Made by a program: the position numbers and the translations under genes. Positions 10,618-21,954 of a DNA stretch of 64,000 nucleotides are shown piece after piece (the first letter of the stretch is position 1; each line of letters opens with the position of its first letter). The DNA is taken from the NCBI GenBank assembly GCA_029641185.1, contig JAPWGK010000008.1, forward strand, positions 558,001 to 622,000. The letters are read 5' to 3'. This stretch comes from Pseudofabraea citricarpa. Lineage: Eukaryota; Ascomycota; Leotiomycetes; Helotiales; Dermateaceae. The notes beneath the pieces are model-generated. The model searched no databases, was not told where the DNA came from, and saw only the letters and a list, made by a program, of their open reading frames with translations.

Positions 10618-12191
10618 TTAAAATCCAAATGACTGTTTCGTGCGTCTCATAAGCTCCGATGCCATTGCATTTCTACCCTCGCGTGTTCTTTGAACAGCAT
10701 CCTTGTTCTCTTGAGCCCTTCGGAATAAGTATTTCATGCACTCTCCTGTGGTACCCCAAACCAGGTATTTGTAGGCTTGTGGTACATCAACCTTCTCCGC
10801 TGCAGGCGAACCCAATCCTGCCTGAACCAATTCACAGCTGACCTCGTCTGCCATTCCCTGAAGCTGGGCATAAATTAAGTCGGTCTGAGGTTCGCCATTC
10901 TGGATCTGCGAGGTGCGAATTGTTTGCGCCTTGCGAACAGACTCGAGGTTGTGGCATGCGAGAACGGTGCTGACAGGGGGAAATTCGGTCTCGCCTTCGA
11001 CCGGTTGGAGAATTGAGTTGTAGGATCTGCGGATCAGAGCCTCAGTGATACCATCGTAGCATGCATCAGTATCTGCCTTTGTATCGTGAATGGTGTGTCG
11101 TGGGTCAGATCCCAAATATGCTCCTCGAACCAGTTTCACACCGACTGCAAACCCTTCCTTCCTGGCAGTGGCTAAATGAGATGATACAATTGAGGGCGCA
11201 ACCTTTCGATAAGCTTGGTAAGTGCCGTACACAACAGCGTTTCCGTCTTTTGTCTTGTTATACCTTCGCATGTATTCCAGAGTCCATCTGTCGATGCCCG
11301 CTTGCAAAGAATCCTGCTCGGCATCGAAAAGTAATCGGATACCACGCTCCGAAGCGAGAGTACAGATCGAATCGATGGCATCTTTGAGTGCAGGAGAAGG
11401 ACTCGTACCTTGAGCAAGGTCAAACAGAGCTTGCTGTCCGGCTCCAGTAAATCTAATCCTTTTGTTAGTCTCAGTCTCGGAAGCGACGAATTTGTGACTT
11501 ACTTCAAAGCCACGAAGTCACCCGGCTCTGCAAGTCGGACAGTCTCCAAAGTTCCCTTGGCCCACGGAATGATTTCTTCTTGGATACATCGCTCCGCAGT
11601 CTCGCTCTCGCCGCAGGATCCCAGATTTGCCTTCTGACTTTCAGTAAGTACGACCTCCTTGGCATAGCCAAGAATGACACCCTTGAAACCAATATTCTTT
11701 AGCCCGTCGACTGTTTGCTTGACCTCGGCCGCGTTCTCGCCCGCACAAAATTGTTTGTAGAAGGTTCGTTTGAGGAGGAATCGCAGGATGGGATTCGAAT
11801 CAGGCGAAAGAATTGGTGATTTGGTATGTGCAAGGATATTCATGACAGCCAGCGACGGCCTCAGGAGAATCTGGCTCGGTTAGTATGGATCGAAGATGAG
11901 ACGACGAGATGTCTTACTTACAGGTGAAGAAGAGATAGAAGTCACCATGAGTGACCGAATTACTGCACTAAGTGGCAGGATTGATAAGGGTGCCGATTTT
12001 GACATCTTTTTGGCGGGCCGGGACACAATGGCTTGTGACAGCGGTGGCAACGAGCCGGCTGAGGTTGATTGAGCAGCAACAATAGTTGGCTGGCGCAGAG
12101 AGGACTTGGAGGAGATCTGCCGCGTCGCAGAAGCAACTGATCTCCTGCTGCTGCTGCGTATGAGGTTGGGAGGAGGAATTGACCCCGCCAT
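10618..12191 (-). CDS. PUT1: proline dehydrogenase, mitochondrial
   Basis: This FAD enzyme of the mitochondrial matrix or inner membrane oxidises L-proline to pyrroline-5-carboxylate, the first step of proline use as nitrogen and carbon source. Exons 12191-11922, 11870-11503 and 11452-10618 (introns 51 and 50 nt, the first with a perfect ATACTAAC branch site) give 490 aa, close to the yeast Put1 length. The first 50 residues are rich in Ser, Arg and Ala with no acidic residues, as in a mitochondrial presequence. The barrel shows GIRLLFDAEQ and GVKLVRGAYL, and the end carries the family's YLVWGTTGECMKYLFRRAQEN. The start ATG at 12191 agrees with the presequence. The gene is divergent from a Zn2Cys6 regulator across 1.2 kb. 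That regulator's architecture does not identify it as PrnA or Put3, so a regulatory link is only a guess. Confidence 0.95.
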
Positions 12192-13371
12192 GGTTGCGTA
12201 GGTCCTTATCGCTGAAGTCGTGAGGCGATAAGATGGCGGGGGGAGTCAATTGAGCTTTGTCAAGCAAAAATGAAGCAGTGAAGGGTGAGTGAGTGTCCAG
12301 GTCAAGTACTTGGTTACACGATGTTTTTATATGAAGGTGTGCATCAGCGGTTTCGGCGTGTGGTACAAGGTGACTTGTGCTGTGGCAGGAGGGAGTAGCC
12401 TTGCTCGAGCCTTGGGAAGTTGCGGCCATTGATATCGCGAAAGGCTGGCGTCGGCTTAAACTTGCACAGCGAACAGTGGATGGAGAGCTAATGCACAAAG
12501 CCAGACGCATGATTCGTCAATGGCCGCTGCGAACAAGAAGATAGTTTCTCGGTGTCGGCTTTGTCTGTCGCTCGTCTGCTGCCCCAGAGCAAATACTCAT
12601 ATGCCGGATATGAGGCCATACACAACTCCTATGGCCAAACCACTTTTCGCCGTTCTCGCAACTGTACAGTCATAGCCTGGGAACCCATCTGCGTCTCCTC
12701 ATCAGTTGGTAATGCAAAAGCCGACCGACATGAGCGGTAAGAGGCAATACATACAGTACTCCACAGAGTCAAAGACTGGCCACCCACCCGCCTCTGGGAA
12801 CTACAGACAACAGCCTTGACAAAGTCTTGACCTCGACTCTGTATATCGATCCGACAACTCCTCAGTGCGATAGGAACAAATCCCGTGGTCCAGAAGGAGA
12901 CTCTGCCTTCTGGAATGTGGGCCTGATGTCCAGCTGGATGCTTCGAGCCTTCGAGTCTTCGAGCCAAACCTCATCTACCTTCAGCTCCCGCACTCCGCCC
13001 CCCAAGACCTCGGTGCGTTCTTGTAACCCAGGCTCAATCCAGCATGTTTCGCAAGTCTGCAACCTGTTTTGAGCGACGATCCAACGAGCCGAATATCAAC
13101 ATTCAGCGCCAAGGAAAGTAGTGCTGACAAGTGCACGTCCAGAATATTGGCTGTCGCTATGACTAATGCAACCATCGCGGGAGTTGGGTGGTCCCTCATC
13201 CCGTACACAGATTTGCAGCTTCATATCGCCCTTCAGAATGTGATGAGCAGTCGTTGTTTCTGGGGGTTTGCTACCGGCCTTCATCACGATACTTAAGACA
13301 ACAACTTTCCCGTAACGGGCTTTGCTTCCGCACATCCTGGCTGCTCTACGTCATTGCCGACTGATGGGTCA
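12192..13371. other. shared divergent promoter region
   Basis: These 1.18 kb separate the start codons of proline dehydrogenase (-) and a Zn2Cys6 regulator (+) and must carry both promoters. Frames that run through part of it lack fungal codon character and a recognisable product. I found no clear TATA element or unambiguous regulator site by eye. Confidence 0.5.
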
Positions 13372-15168
13372 ATGGCCACTGATAATCACGGGCTCCCTGC
13401 TTTGGCTGCTTGCGCATCCAGGAGCCTAACAGTAAACCCAAGGAGACGCAGGGCCGGCGGTCCAAAGACGAAGACTGGCTGTCAGACGTGCAGGTATGGC
13501 TGGCGATGCTCACGGTGGAGGTCCTCGTTTACTAACCAAGTTGTAGGGGACGAAGAGTCAAGTGTGATGAGGCAAGACCTTCTGTAAGGACAGAAGCTGA
13601 GACCCGAGAAAATTACGAGCTTACATGTAGCATAGTGCACCCGTTGTGTGAAGTCCGGCTTTTCCTGTCCAGGATATATTGCACCAAAACCAAAGAATAA
13701 TGTCTTGCGTTGTGCTCCATATCGCCCTCTAGCTCCGCAACCATCGGTGGCATCGGCTACCACATCCCAGCCGTTGAACTCGTATCGAGAGCAGCGGTAC
13801 TTTGCTGCTTTCTGTGAGGACTTTTTACCTGCAGTTCCTGGATATCTGCTCAATGCCTCAAGCTGGTGTCGCATGTTGCTTCAGGAGTCACTTAAAGAAG
13901 TCTCACTTCGCCATGCCGTTACTGCCCTGAGTGCCCTAATCCTGGCCAATGAAATTGAGTATTCCTCTATCGACCCTTCGTCTGCAACCTCTAAAGAGGC
14001 ACGCAATCATCGTGAGTCGGCAATGCAACTCTATCACAAAACCATTGGTGGTATGAAGAGGATTGAGAGTCACCGTGCAGCTTTATTAGCCCACCTTGCC
14101 ATGTTCGCATTTGAAAAGCTAAACGGGAGGTCTGATCTTGCCATTAATTACATCCGAGGGGGGCTAAACCTACTTCGAGAGCTATCTACAACGAACTTTC
14201 AAGCTGGGTCATGGAGCAAAAGAGCAAGAGACCTGACTTCGCCTGTCCTTTACATCGAGGACGATCTTGCACGCATTTTCGTCAGTCTGGAGATTCAATA
14301 TATTCCTTTTGGTCGTAGTCAACCACTTTTGTGCCAGAAAGAATTTTATCAGAATATCAGCCCTACGCGAGAAAACATACCAAGCGAGGGTTTTGCATCA
14401 ATTCGGGCTGCAAGAGAGTCATTGGAACGGATCATGGCCCGTGGCATTGACGGCCAGTGTTTTGGAACCCCATGGAGACGTACAGTGAGTGGTCCATTGT
14501 TCGAAGGTCTAGGGCCTGGATTGGATCTACAACCTTTTGTTTCGACAGATTTCTCGTCTGTTGCATCCATCGAGCAGTGTTTTGTAGAGATCGATTCGTG
14601 GTCGGCAGCGTTCAAGCCGCTATCCGTCGCATCCGACACAGCCAAAGAAGCCGAAGACTACATGAACTTCATCTCGCTAGAGATCCAGGCAAATACCACA
14701 AAGATCCTGCTTGCGAGGACATTATTCTCTACTGAGACTGAATTCGATTCGCTATTAAGCTACTTCCAAAACCTTGTTAACCTGTGCGAAACGTATATCT
14801 CCCATCCACGATTCCAGCGACCTTCTCCAAGAAGTAGCCTCAGTACTTCGGGCGTCGTTCTCCCGCTTCTCCTCTCAGCTGTCAGGTGTCGAGATTCGAC
14901 TCTCCGCCACCGCGCGGTTGCTGTACTTCAGGGGCTCAAGAGAATGGAAGGGGTCCTGAATAGTGATGCGATTGCACAACTCGCCGCGTGGGTCGTCAAT
15001 TTAGAGGAGAAAAACGGGCTACTGAAAGGCGCCACGATCCCAGAGGAGCAGAGAGTCAGACTGTCCAAGGTTAAGATCGATTTCAAATCGAGGACGGTCG
15101 AGGCGATCTCTGAGAGGTCGCTGCTAGATGGTGGATATGTTAAAACGCCCTTCCTTATCAGGTGGTGA
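13372..15168 (+). CDS. Zn2Cys6 transcription factor
   Basis: This is a predicted nuclear DNA-binding regulator. Exons 13372-13493, 13547-13583 and 13636-15168 (introns 53 and 52 nt) give 563 aa. The binuclear cluster is only complete after splicing: CQTCRGRRVKCDEARPSC followed by TRCVKSGFSC gives the spacing C-x2-C-x6-C-x6-C-x2-C-x6-C at about residues 38-65, with the 37-nt second exon encoding the middle. The rest (RYFAAFCEDFLPAVPGYLL, helical segments, ALSALILANE) fits the fungal-specific transcription factor domain type 2 family. I chose the ATG at 13372 because the frame upstream begins at a TTG. It is divergent from proline dehydrogenase. The target genes are unknown. Confidence 0.88.
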
Positions 15169-15347
15169 AGCTCCATATCAGGGGTGTGGAAGTGTGTGTT
15201 TGTAGTATCGAACGAGTACGTTCTTGACGTTCGCAGAGAAGATTGATACAGTGCTCTTCATCTGTGTTTCTTGATGCCTACTCTTCTTTTGCCATGATCA
15301 AGGAATGAGCGTAGCGGGTATTTGTATCCTGTATGATTTTTGGGTAC

Positions 15348-15353
15348 AATAAA
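15348..15353 (+). terminator. candidate polyadenylation signal
   Basis: An exact AATAAA hexamer lies 180 bases after the stop of the Zn2Cys6 regulator gene, a plausible distance for 3' end formation. This is by motif and position only. Confidence 0.4.
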
Positions 15354-16122
15354 AGTCGATTTTGCACTTTTTTCTTTTTTCAAACTTCTTTTACTCGCTT
15401 GAGAAATGTGATGTACACACAGTTATGAAAGGGTTGCCAAGGGAAAATGGAGTAACTAGCATGATGCATAGAACTATCGCCTTGCAGTCTTTGATTCTCC
15501 CCAATTCTATTTATTGCTTTCCATCTAAAACACCATTGATGAATTGCTAATCAGGTAAAACCGATGACCTTTTCTAGGAGTCTTACTTAATCTCACTGAG
15601 ATTTTCTCGCCCTTTCAGCAAGGAAGAGCCCTCACAGCGTCTGGCTTTTCTTTTCTGTCTCTCTTTTCTTATGCTACGACCTTCCGGACTTGACATTTAC
15701 TCTGCTCTACTCTACTCTACTCTGCTTCACTCTGCAGAAATTAATCTTTTCAGTCGCCTATTTCCTTAATTATTATTTTATCCTTACCATCATCAATCTA
15801 AGCCTCTCCTTTGCCTTCTTCTCTCCTCTCCTCTTCTCTTCTCTTTCTCGAGAAGAGAATTTGGAATGAGTAGATACTTAGAGAAGGCAGATGCGTGGGA
15901 AGCAAGACAGTCTTCCCGGATGAGGACATGTTTGTTGACTGAAGAAACACACGCCCGTGTTTTTTCTGTTTTTTTGTGTTCTTCCTTCTGCTTTTTCCTC
16001 TGCCAGGGAGAGGGAGAGCGGAGTCGGTGAGAGCATTGTATGGAAATAAGTAGGTAGGCTGGTTTGAAGGGTAGAGATAGGCAGGTATGAAGGATTTGCA
16101 TCAGTAAGATTTGAAAAGAAAA

Positions 16123-16124
<2 letters not shown>

Positions 16125-16165
<41 letters not shown>
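16125..16165. repeat. AG dinucleotide microsatellite
   Basis: This is an uninterrupted run of about 20 AG units in the spacer before the small unknown gene. Length variation between strains is likely. Confidence 0.95.
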
Positions 16166-16168
<3 letters not shown>

Positions 16169-16419
16169 AATCGGAACTGTAGAACCTTGCTGATTCTAAA
16201 AGGGATTACGAAGATCTGACCATAAGCATCACATCACATCAATCATCTTTCCTTACTCACATAGAGACACACACACTAGTGACCAAGACACAAAAATCCG
16301 ATTAATCATATCTCGTATTGTCTTCACCCCTCTTCACTCTATAACTCTACTTATCCCATCCACGTCCTACCAAACACCTCCCTCCTTCTCCTAAGGAAAA
16401 CCAAGCCCCGCCCCCAAAC

Positions 16420-17657
16420 CTACCACATAGCGACGCCACTAAATTTCCACAGCCTCTCCGCCTCCGTGAAGCTCCTCTGCCAGAACTTCAGGTCCTTCAG
16501 GAACATCCTGAGCTCGCGCTGGTCCAGCGGCGGCGCGTGAGCCGCAAAGGGGATGCGCGAAACGTCAATGCTACCCATCACCTCACCGTCGTTGATCGAG
16601 GAGACGACCGAGTCCGCACCGTCGAGAACCCACTGCATGAAGCGGCGGTGCTGCAGGTGTGGGAAGAGCTTGTTCATGAGCGTCTCGGGCTCCACTTCCA
16701 TTTCCATTTCCGTTTCGCTGCAGGAACGAGCGACGATGTCTAGGCTCAGGTCGAGGTCCATCGCGTCGTACTGCGGTGGAGCATCTGTTGCTGCTGCTGT
16801 TGGGTTTTAGTTAAACCGTCAAAGAGAAGGACTAGAAGGAAAGAAGGAAAGAGAAGAAAGGACTCACGGTATCCATACCCCGAACTCGAGCCCGAAGAGC
16901 TATACCCGCTATCGGCTCTCCCTCTACGCCCTCCCATTGCCGAATGCCCACTCGTGGTGTTTGTCCGTTGTCTCAGCAGGAGAGAAGGCGGGAACGGCAT
17001 GAGTCTATGCTCGTTAGTACAACTTCCACTTCCAAATCTACAGCACCTTGCAGGGGTAAAAGAAAAAGAAAGATAAATAAGAAAAGAACTCACATCTCTC
17101 GCTGCGAACACCCTTCCGGCGTAAAAGACGGCGTCGACCGTGGCGGGGGGCAGTAATTGCTCGGCACTTTATGGCGGAGACTGGCGTCTTCTGTGCCGTT
17201 CACCATGTTAGTCTCTTCTCTTCTCTTGTTCTTGTCTCGCATTCGGATCACGAATCATCTTCCTTTGGTCTTTCATCCTACTCGTTCTTTCCTTCCTACG
17301 TACGTACCTTCGAGAATATATGTCTTGCCGCGGATGCAGCAGGTTGGGGAGGATGCCATGACTGTTCTGTCTTGTCTTGCTTGATGGGGAGAGGAAAAGA
17401 ATGAAGTTGTTGTTTGTCTGCTGCCGGAGAAAAAGAACGAAAGTAGTTGATGTAGCAGTCGGCGGTGATATAATCGTGGACGGGGATAAAGATTGGGGAT
17501 GTTGATGTTGATGAGAGAAAGAAAGGAAGAAGAGATTGTCAACTATAGAAATAAATACCATAGAAACAGTATAGCTCTGTTGACGGGGAAGGTAGGTTGG
17601 TCCGTAACTGCCATTACTGAGGCTTTGACTTGACGAGGGAGATGCATCGCTTGTCAT
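16420..17657 (-). CDS. unknown protein, multi-exon; 5' end uncertain
   Basis: I do not recognise this protein. The secure 3' part is three exons, ending with 17004-16868 and 16796-16420 (introns 89 and 71 nt). These encode a Gly/Ser/Tyr-rich stretch (GYSSSGSSSGYGY), an acidic segment with EMEMEVEPE, and a helical C-terminus ending AERLWKFSGVAMW. Translation could start at ATG 17206 (good context), giving 208 aa. A longer form is also well supported. A perfect donor AAG|GTACGT at 17308/17307 pairs in phase with an acceptor ending at 17181, which has a GACTAAC branch site. That would join an upstream exon running from ATG 17657 (SPSSSQSLSNGSYGPTYLP). Part of that upstream exon reads like translated intron, so another intron may lie within it. 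A two-codon upstream frame overlaps ATG 17657. Confidence 0.5.
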
Positions 17658-17720
17658 TCCATTTTCGCTAAATCATCTAGTAAGCTACAAAATATCCTAT
17701 GCCATCGCAATTGCTATGAT

Positions 17721-19820
17721 TCAAAACTTTCGTTTCTTTTTCACAGGACCTTTGGCTGCCTTCTCTTCTAAGTCCCTCTTCAGCTCTTCTCTCTTCTTGT
17801 TTGCTCTCTCTTCAGATGTCTCTCTCGGTGGAGGTGTTTCAATCTTCTTTTCAGTCCGGCCTCTGACTAATCCATGCTCATCCTGAACTGGCGTCCGTTT
17901 ACGGAAACCACCAGGTTTCTTAGGCACATCAGTTTCTGCTTCTCCTTCATCATCGTCATCATCATTATCATCACCACCACTATCATCATCAGACATTGAT
18001 ATGACAGGTTTACGCCGCAGACCACCTAATCTTGCCTTTGGCTTTTGTGCTTCTTTCGTGAGACCTTTCTGTTGTAACCCACCCAGCTTCTTCTTTGCAG
18101 GTTGCTGAGTTGAATCTTCTGACACAGAATCATCATCCGATGGTGGCGCAATCTTTTTTTTGAGGCCTCCTAACTTAGGCGCTGTCGATTTTGATTTATC
18201 TTTCAACTCTGGAATACGAGAATTCTTCTTGGGGGGCGGCGAATGCTCATCTTCTGTTTCAGACTCTTCCTGTCGTGGTTTGGCTGAAGGTTTTGGTAAT
18301 GGACTTTTATTGGCAGCGGTATTCTTGGGAGCTGAAGTCTCGCTATCAGATTCCGTTTCTTCATCATCCGCCAAAAGCGTCTCCTGCGGGGCATTCTTGC
18401 TTGTACTAATCTTTACTCGTGGAGGTGAGATCGCATGTTCAGACTCTGTGACATGCTCAACAGGAGCTGCAACTTTCCGAGCCGGTGAACTGCCCCCTCT
18501 AGATTCCGTATCTGTGTCTCTAGAAGGGGAGTCTATTTTTGGATTTGCCTTTCTCCTCATCGGTAGCACCTCACCTTCGGATTCTGTACTATCGTCACCC
18601 AGAAACGGCCCCTTCCGTTGCGCACGCCTCTTGGATGGGAGCTTCCTCAGCGGAGCCTTTTTTGGAGGAGTGCCTGTAGGCTCCCCCTCTGTCTCAGTAG
18701 CTTCGTCTTGAGCTGCTGTGATCCTAGGTGCAGGCCGCGAACCTCTAAGTCCACCAATGCTCAACTTTGTAACCTTTGGAGGTGCCGTCGGAAAACTGTC
18801 CGGGATAACTTGTGAGGGGGCGTCCAAATCATCATCGTCATCATCTGTTGATTCAACACTGATGTCCTTCACAGCACGGCTTGAGGTTTTGCCCGGTGGC
18901 GTTTCTTGAACTTGAAAGTCGTCAGTCGATTCCTCTCGTGAGAGTTTCAATTTCTTTGCATCGTTGGAGCCGGAAGCACTCTCCTCCTTTGTGCTCAATC
19001 GTATAGCTTTTTCTTGACCTTCCCACCAGCTCTTCGATTTCTCAGTCACATATTTCTCACCGGCGGTCAAATTCAGGGTAGAATCAGAGCCAAATACGTC
19101 GGAGAGCAGTTTATTTGCCTCGATATCATCAACAGCATTGCCTCTCTTCCATACCTCTTCATCGAAGGTTCCCAGTCCTTTGATACGTTCTTCCGCCCAC
19201 GCCTTTGTTACTTTCCTGCCACCCTTGCCAGCAGCGCCTGGGAACACCTGGCCAAGGTCTGTGCCTTGTGACTCTAGTTTATCAACTAGCTTCTGGATAA
19301 CGTGATCCTTTTCCTTCAGCACTTCCAGGAGGTTAGACTGCTCGGTAGTCCGGGCACGCTGTGCCCGGATGAGAGGCAGTATCAGCCCATCGGTGAGAGT
19401 ATGTTGTGGAACAGGCTCCATTTTGAAAGTCCAGTTAAGTATACCCAATGCTTTGACTTCTGACGTGACCGCCAGTGTCAACGAGGCGACAGCTCTTCTT
19501 CGTTGGCCGTCGGCACTAACCTTGAGGTCTACTGTTGTGCCATGCTGGCCATCCAGTGCGCCTCTGATCTTCTGCAGGAACACTTGCAGGTTTTCTTCGT
19601 CGCCCTCGTCGGCCAGCTCGATGATGGTAGCTTCATCTTGGCTTCGTGTCACGATCTCCGCCCGCGAAAGAGCTTCGCCCCAGATGTATGTGAGGTCGGT
19701 GAGGTAGACCGTATACGAATCGGGCGTGAAGGCAGTCGAGACGAGAAGAGTCGGCAGCGAGTCCTGCCCTGAGAAGAGCGGGCGCCAAGTCTTCGTCATG
19801 CTGAGAGATCGTGGTTCCAT
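17721..19820 (-). CDS. NEJ1: XLF/Nej1-type non-homologous end-joining factor
   Basis: This is a nuclear scaffold for DNA ligase IV-dependent double-strand break joining, working with Ku and the XRCC4 partner. The intronless 699-aa frame begins with the fungal XLF head (TWRPLFSGQDSLPTLLVST, then YTVYLTDLTYIWGEALSR). The long helical stalk follows near residues 150-190 (LLEVLKEKDHVIQKLVDKLE). Residues from about 270 on are disordered, alternating acidic Ser/Thr-Asp/Glu runs with basic patches, and include five GGL/GGF-basic motifs. The last residues are KKKRKF, matching the basic-plus-aromatic Ku-binding tail known from XLF and Nej1. It is much longer than human XLF (299 aa) because of this tail. 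A stop directly precedes ATG 19820. The second Met at codon 8 (19799) fits homologue starts equally well. Confidence 0.88.
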   Translation of the reverse strand: MEPRSLSMTKTWRPLFSGQDSLPTLLVSTAFTPDSYTVYLTDLTYIWGEALSRAEIVTRSQDEATIIELADEGDEENLQVFLQKIRGALDGQHGTTVDLKVSADGQRRRAVASLTLAVTSEVKALGILNWTFKMEPVPQHTLTDGLILPLIRAQRARTTEQSNLLEVLKEKDHVIQKLVDKLESQGTDLGQVFPGAAGKGGRKVTKAWAEERIKGLGTFDEEVWKRGNAVDDIEANKLLSDVFGSDSTLNLTAGEKYVTEKSKSWWEGQEKAIRLSTKEESASGSNDAKKLKLSREESTDDFQVQETPPGKTSSRAVKDISVESTDDDDDDLDAPSQVIPDSFPTAPPKVTKLSIGGLRGSRPAPRITAAQDEATETEGEPTGTPPKKAPLRKLPSKRRAQRKGPFLGDDSTESEGEVLPMRRKANPKIDSPSRDTDTESRGGSSPARKVAAPVEHVTESEHAISPPRVKISTSKNAPQETLLADDEETESDSETSAPKNTAANKSPLPKPSAKPRQEESETEDEHSPPPKKNSRIPELKDKSKSTAPKLGGLKKKIAPPSDDDSVSEDSTQQPAKKKLGGLQQKGLTKEAQKPKARLGGLRRKPVISMSDDDSGGDDNDDDDDEGEAETDVPKKPGGFRKRTPVQDEHGLVRGRTEKKIETPPPRETSEERANKKREELKRDLEEKAAKGPVKKKRKF

Positions 19821-20423
19821 TCACATCAATGCAACGCTCGCTATCGGGGAACGTGGCCGGCACAGTAAGCAACCTACGGGAGAAACGGCGTGGGAGTCAG
19901 GAGAGTTCGGGAAGCAGAAGCGGCGACGAAGTGCCCGAATATGCGTGCTCAGCGTGTACAGAAAAAGCTGTGTTGGCCGGTGGGGTGGCTCACTGGGTAA
20001 ACTTGATAAGGCTATGTATGCGTGCATCAACATACCACAGTGCTACGGCCGTATCACTTGCAACTGAAGATCCGGACGTTGACGCAAGACGTCGTTACAT
20101 GGGACTACCATTTGGCTTTCAACGGAAGTGACACTGGAGAGAGCACATGGCACGTCTTGTTCATTCATGTTGTACCGATGATGTGCGTATGCGATGGCAA
20201 GAATCAGGCTGCCGTGGCGATCTGCAGCCTCACGCTAGCGCACCGGCAGTAACCTCGTATCACGTGGGACAACGTAGCGGTGACTCCCGCACGTGACGAT
20301 ATGCGTTCTTCATGGTACCTAATCATGTCCAGACGATTGTCGTTCGGGCGGCCGAGGGGAATGTGAGCATGTAAAGACTACATGGATTAAATCTAATTAA
20401 CTACATGACGTGGTTCTAAAAGT
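19821..20423. other. XLF promoter region and polygalacturonase 3' flank
   Basis: This spacer precedes the XLF gene on the minus strand. It has two CACGTG hexamers, at 20261-20266 and 20290-20295, about 440-475 bp from the XLF start. I see no gene. Confidence 0.5.
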
Positions 20424-21954
20424 CTAATTGAAACCAAGATAATTGCTCGTGCAAGTGACATCCAGCGTTGAGTTATCGACGTTCAGGCAATAAACCTCAT
20501 CCGTGCCGGTAGCACCCACGACATCAATGTTCGTCGCCACAATATTGCTACACGCCGATGTGCTGGAGCAAGCGAATGTTCCGATCTGAGGAGTATACTT
20601 GGCACTCGCCTTTCCATAGAAGTTCGTAAACAGAATATCCGTGATGGTCAGTGGCGATGGGTATTGGAGACACAGAGTGAGGTTCTTCTGCCCGTAGCAC
20701 TGATCAATCTCGATGGCATAGTCGACATTATCAATGTACATGGTGTCGTAGGTGATGTTGTTGACCCGGCCATCTCCACCGCCTCCTTGGAGATCTCCGC
20801 TGAGTGCAGTAGCCGAGTTGGGCCAGACTTTGATGCGGGCTCCGTCCTAAGAAAAATTAGTGCACTGCTATATCACACCATCCGGAAGTCGTTACTTACG
20901 GTCGCGTTGTGCATGGATACATTGTAGACGTAGATATCTTCTACGATATCATACTCGCCAACGTATTGTCCAAGCGAGCCCACAGAGATGCCGTGAGATC
21001 CATTGCAGAACATGTTCTGAACAATGATGCTCGTACTGTTTGGCTTGAAAGAGACACAGTCGTCTCCGTTGTTTACGACCGAGTTCTGAATTGTGATATC
21101 CTACTTTGTATTAGCCTTCATCGTTTCTGCCGACCTTGACCTGAAGTATTACTTACCGAGCTTCGGTAAGTGTCCCAACCATCAGTATTCTTAGCAGGAT
21201 TCTTGCTAACACTCCCTCCCGCTATGTTCAGATTGTCGAACACAACATTGGTTGAATTGGCAATGAAGTGGTAGTACTGTGGGCTGTAGCGAAGAACCAA
21301 ATCGCTGACGATTGAATTGTGCAAACCATCAATACCAAGCAAGACAGGTCGTAAAGTATAGATGTTGGAAGCATACGCATCGTACCACACCTGTCCATTA
21401 CCATCCAGAGTACCTCCGCCGTAGATATTCACATCATTTCCACCAAGCTTAAAGAATGAAGTGACGTTCTGGAAAATGAACCGGAACGAGTTGGCTTGCC
21501 AATATGTAGTATCATTAGTGAACTGGATGTATCCTTGGATGTCTGCAAGATCGGTCAGTTAACAATTGAAGCTCAATCAGAGATATGGCTTCATACCAAG
21601 GTCAATGTGATTCAGGAAAGTCAAGTCAAGGGCAGTGCCAATGATATACTCTGATCCCTCCTTGAAAACGACATGCCCTCCATTATTGCAAGAATGTAGA
21701 GCGTCTAAGATATAAGGCGAGTCATCAGTGCCATTGCCATGGCTCTTGACGTAACAAGTCCTGTTTCGTGCTGGGGGAGATGGCGGTGGCTTCGAAGGAT
21801 GTTTTGGATGGCAAGATACATTTGGCCGCGTAGAAGTATGCTGGGGAGCACTCTTTCCATTCGAGCTATGCTTCCATTGCTGGAGAGATGTCCACGACGG
21901 CGACGCAACTGCCAGTGAGGCAAAAGCCAGGAGAGTAGGAAGCTGAAGACGCAT
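20424..21954 (-). CDS. secreted exopolygalacturonase, GH28
   Basis: This is a plant cell wall enzyme that removes galacturonic acid from the non-reducing end of pectic chains (galacturan 1,4-alpha-galacturonidase type). Exons 21954-21597, 21542-21157, 21100-20900 and 20846-20424 (introns 54, 56 and 53 nt) give 455 aa. The signal peptide [20 protein letters not shown] is followed by a Ser/Pro-rich linker. GH28 catalytic signatures appear in order: [27 protein letters not shown] and [10 protein letters not shown]. The exo rather than endo call rests on the overall layout (WYDAYASN, many N-x-S/T sites, [18 protein letters not shown]) and is less certain than the family. Expression is probably carbon-regulated, but I could not confirm sites. 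It fits a fungus that degrades plant material. Confidence 0.95.

Larger units (their letters stand above)
15169..16419. other. intergenic, convergent 3' ends with microsatellites
   Basis: This is the convergent spacer between the Zn2Cys6 regulator and the small unknown gene on the other strand. It contains a candidate AATAAA signal at 15348-15353, a CTCTA-type repeat at about 15700-15735 and an uninterrupted AG dinucleotide array at 16125-16165. Pyrimidine- and purine-rich tracts fill much of the rest. No gene is supported. Confidence 0.6.

Noticed and set aside
11968..12510. 180-codon minus-strand frame upstream of proline dehydrogenase
   Set aside because: Overlaps the PRODH presequence exon in another frame and reads low-complexity Ser/His; it is better explained as promoter.
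13372..15168. Calling this regulator PrnA/Put3 because it adjoins proline dehydrogenase
   Set aside because: Its length and middle domain do not match what I know of PrnA; adjacency alone is not enough.
18160..18711. 183-codon plus-strand frame opposite XLF
   Set aside because: Ser-rich antisense of an acidic Ser/Asp repeat region; no start context or domain.
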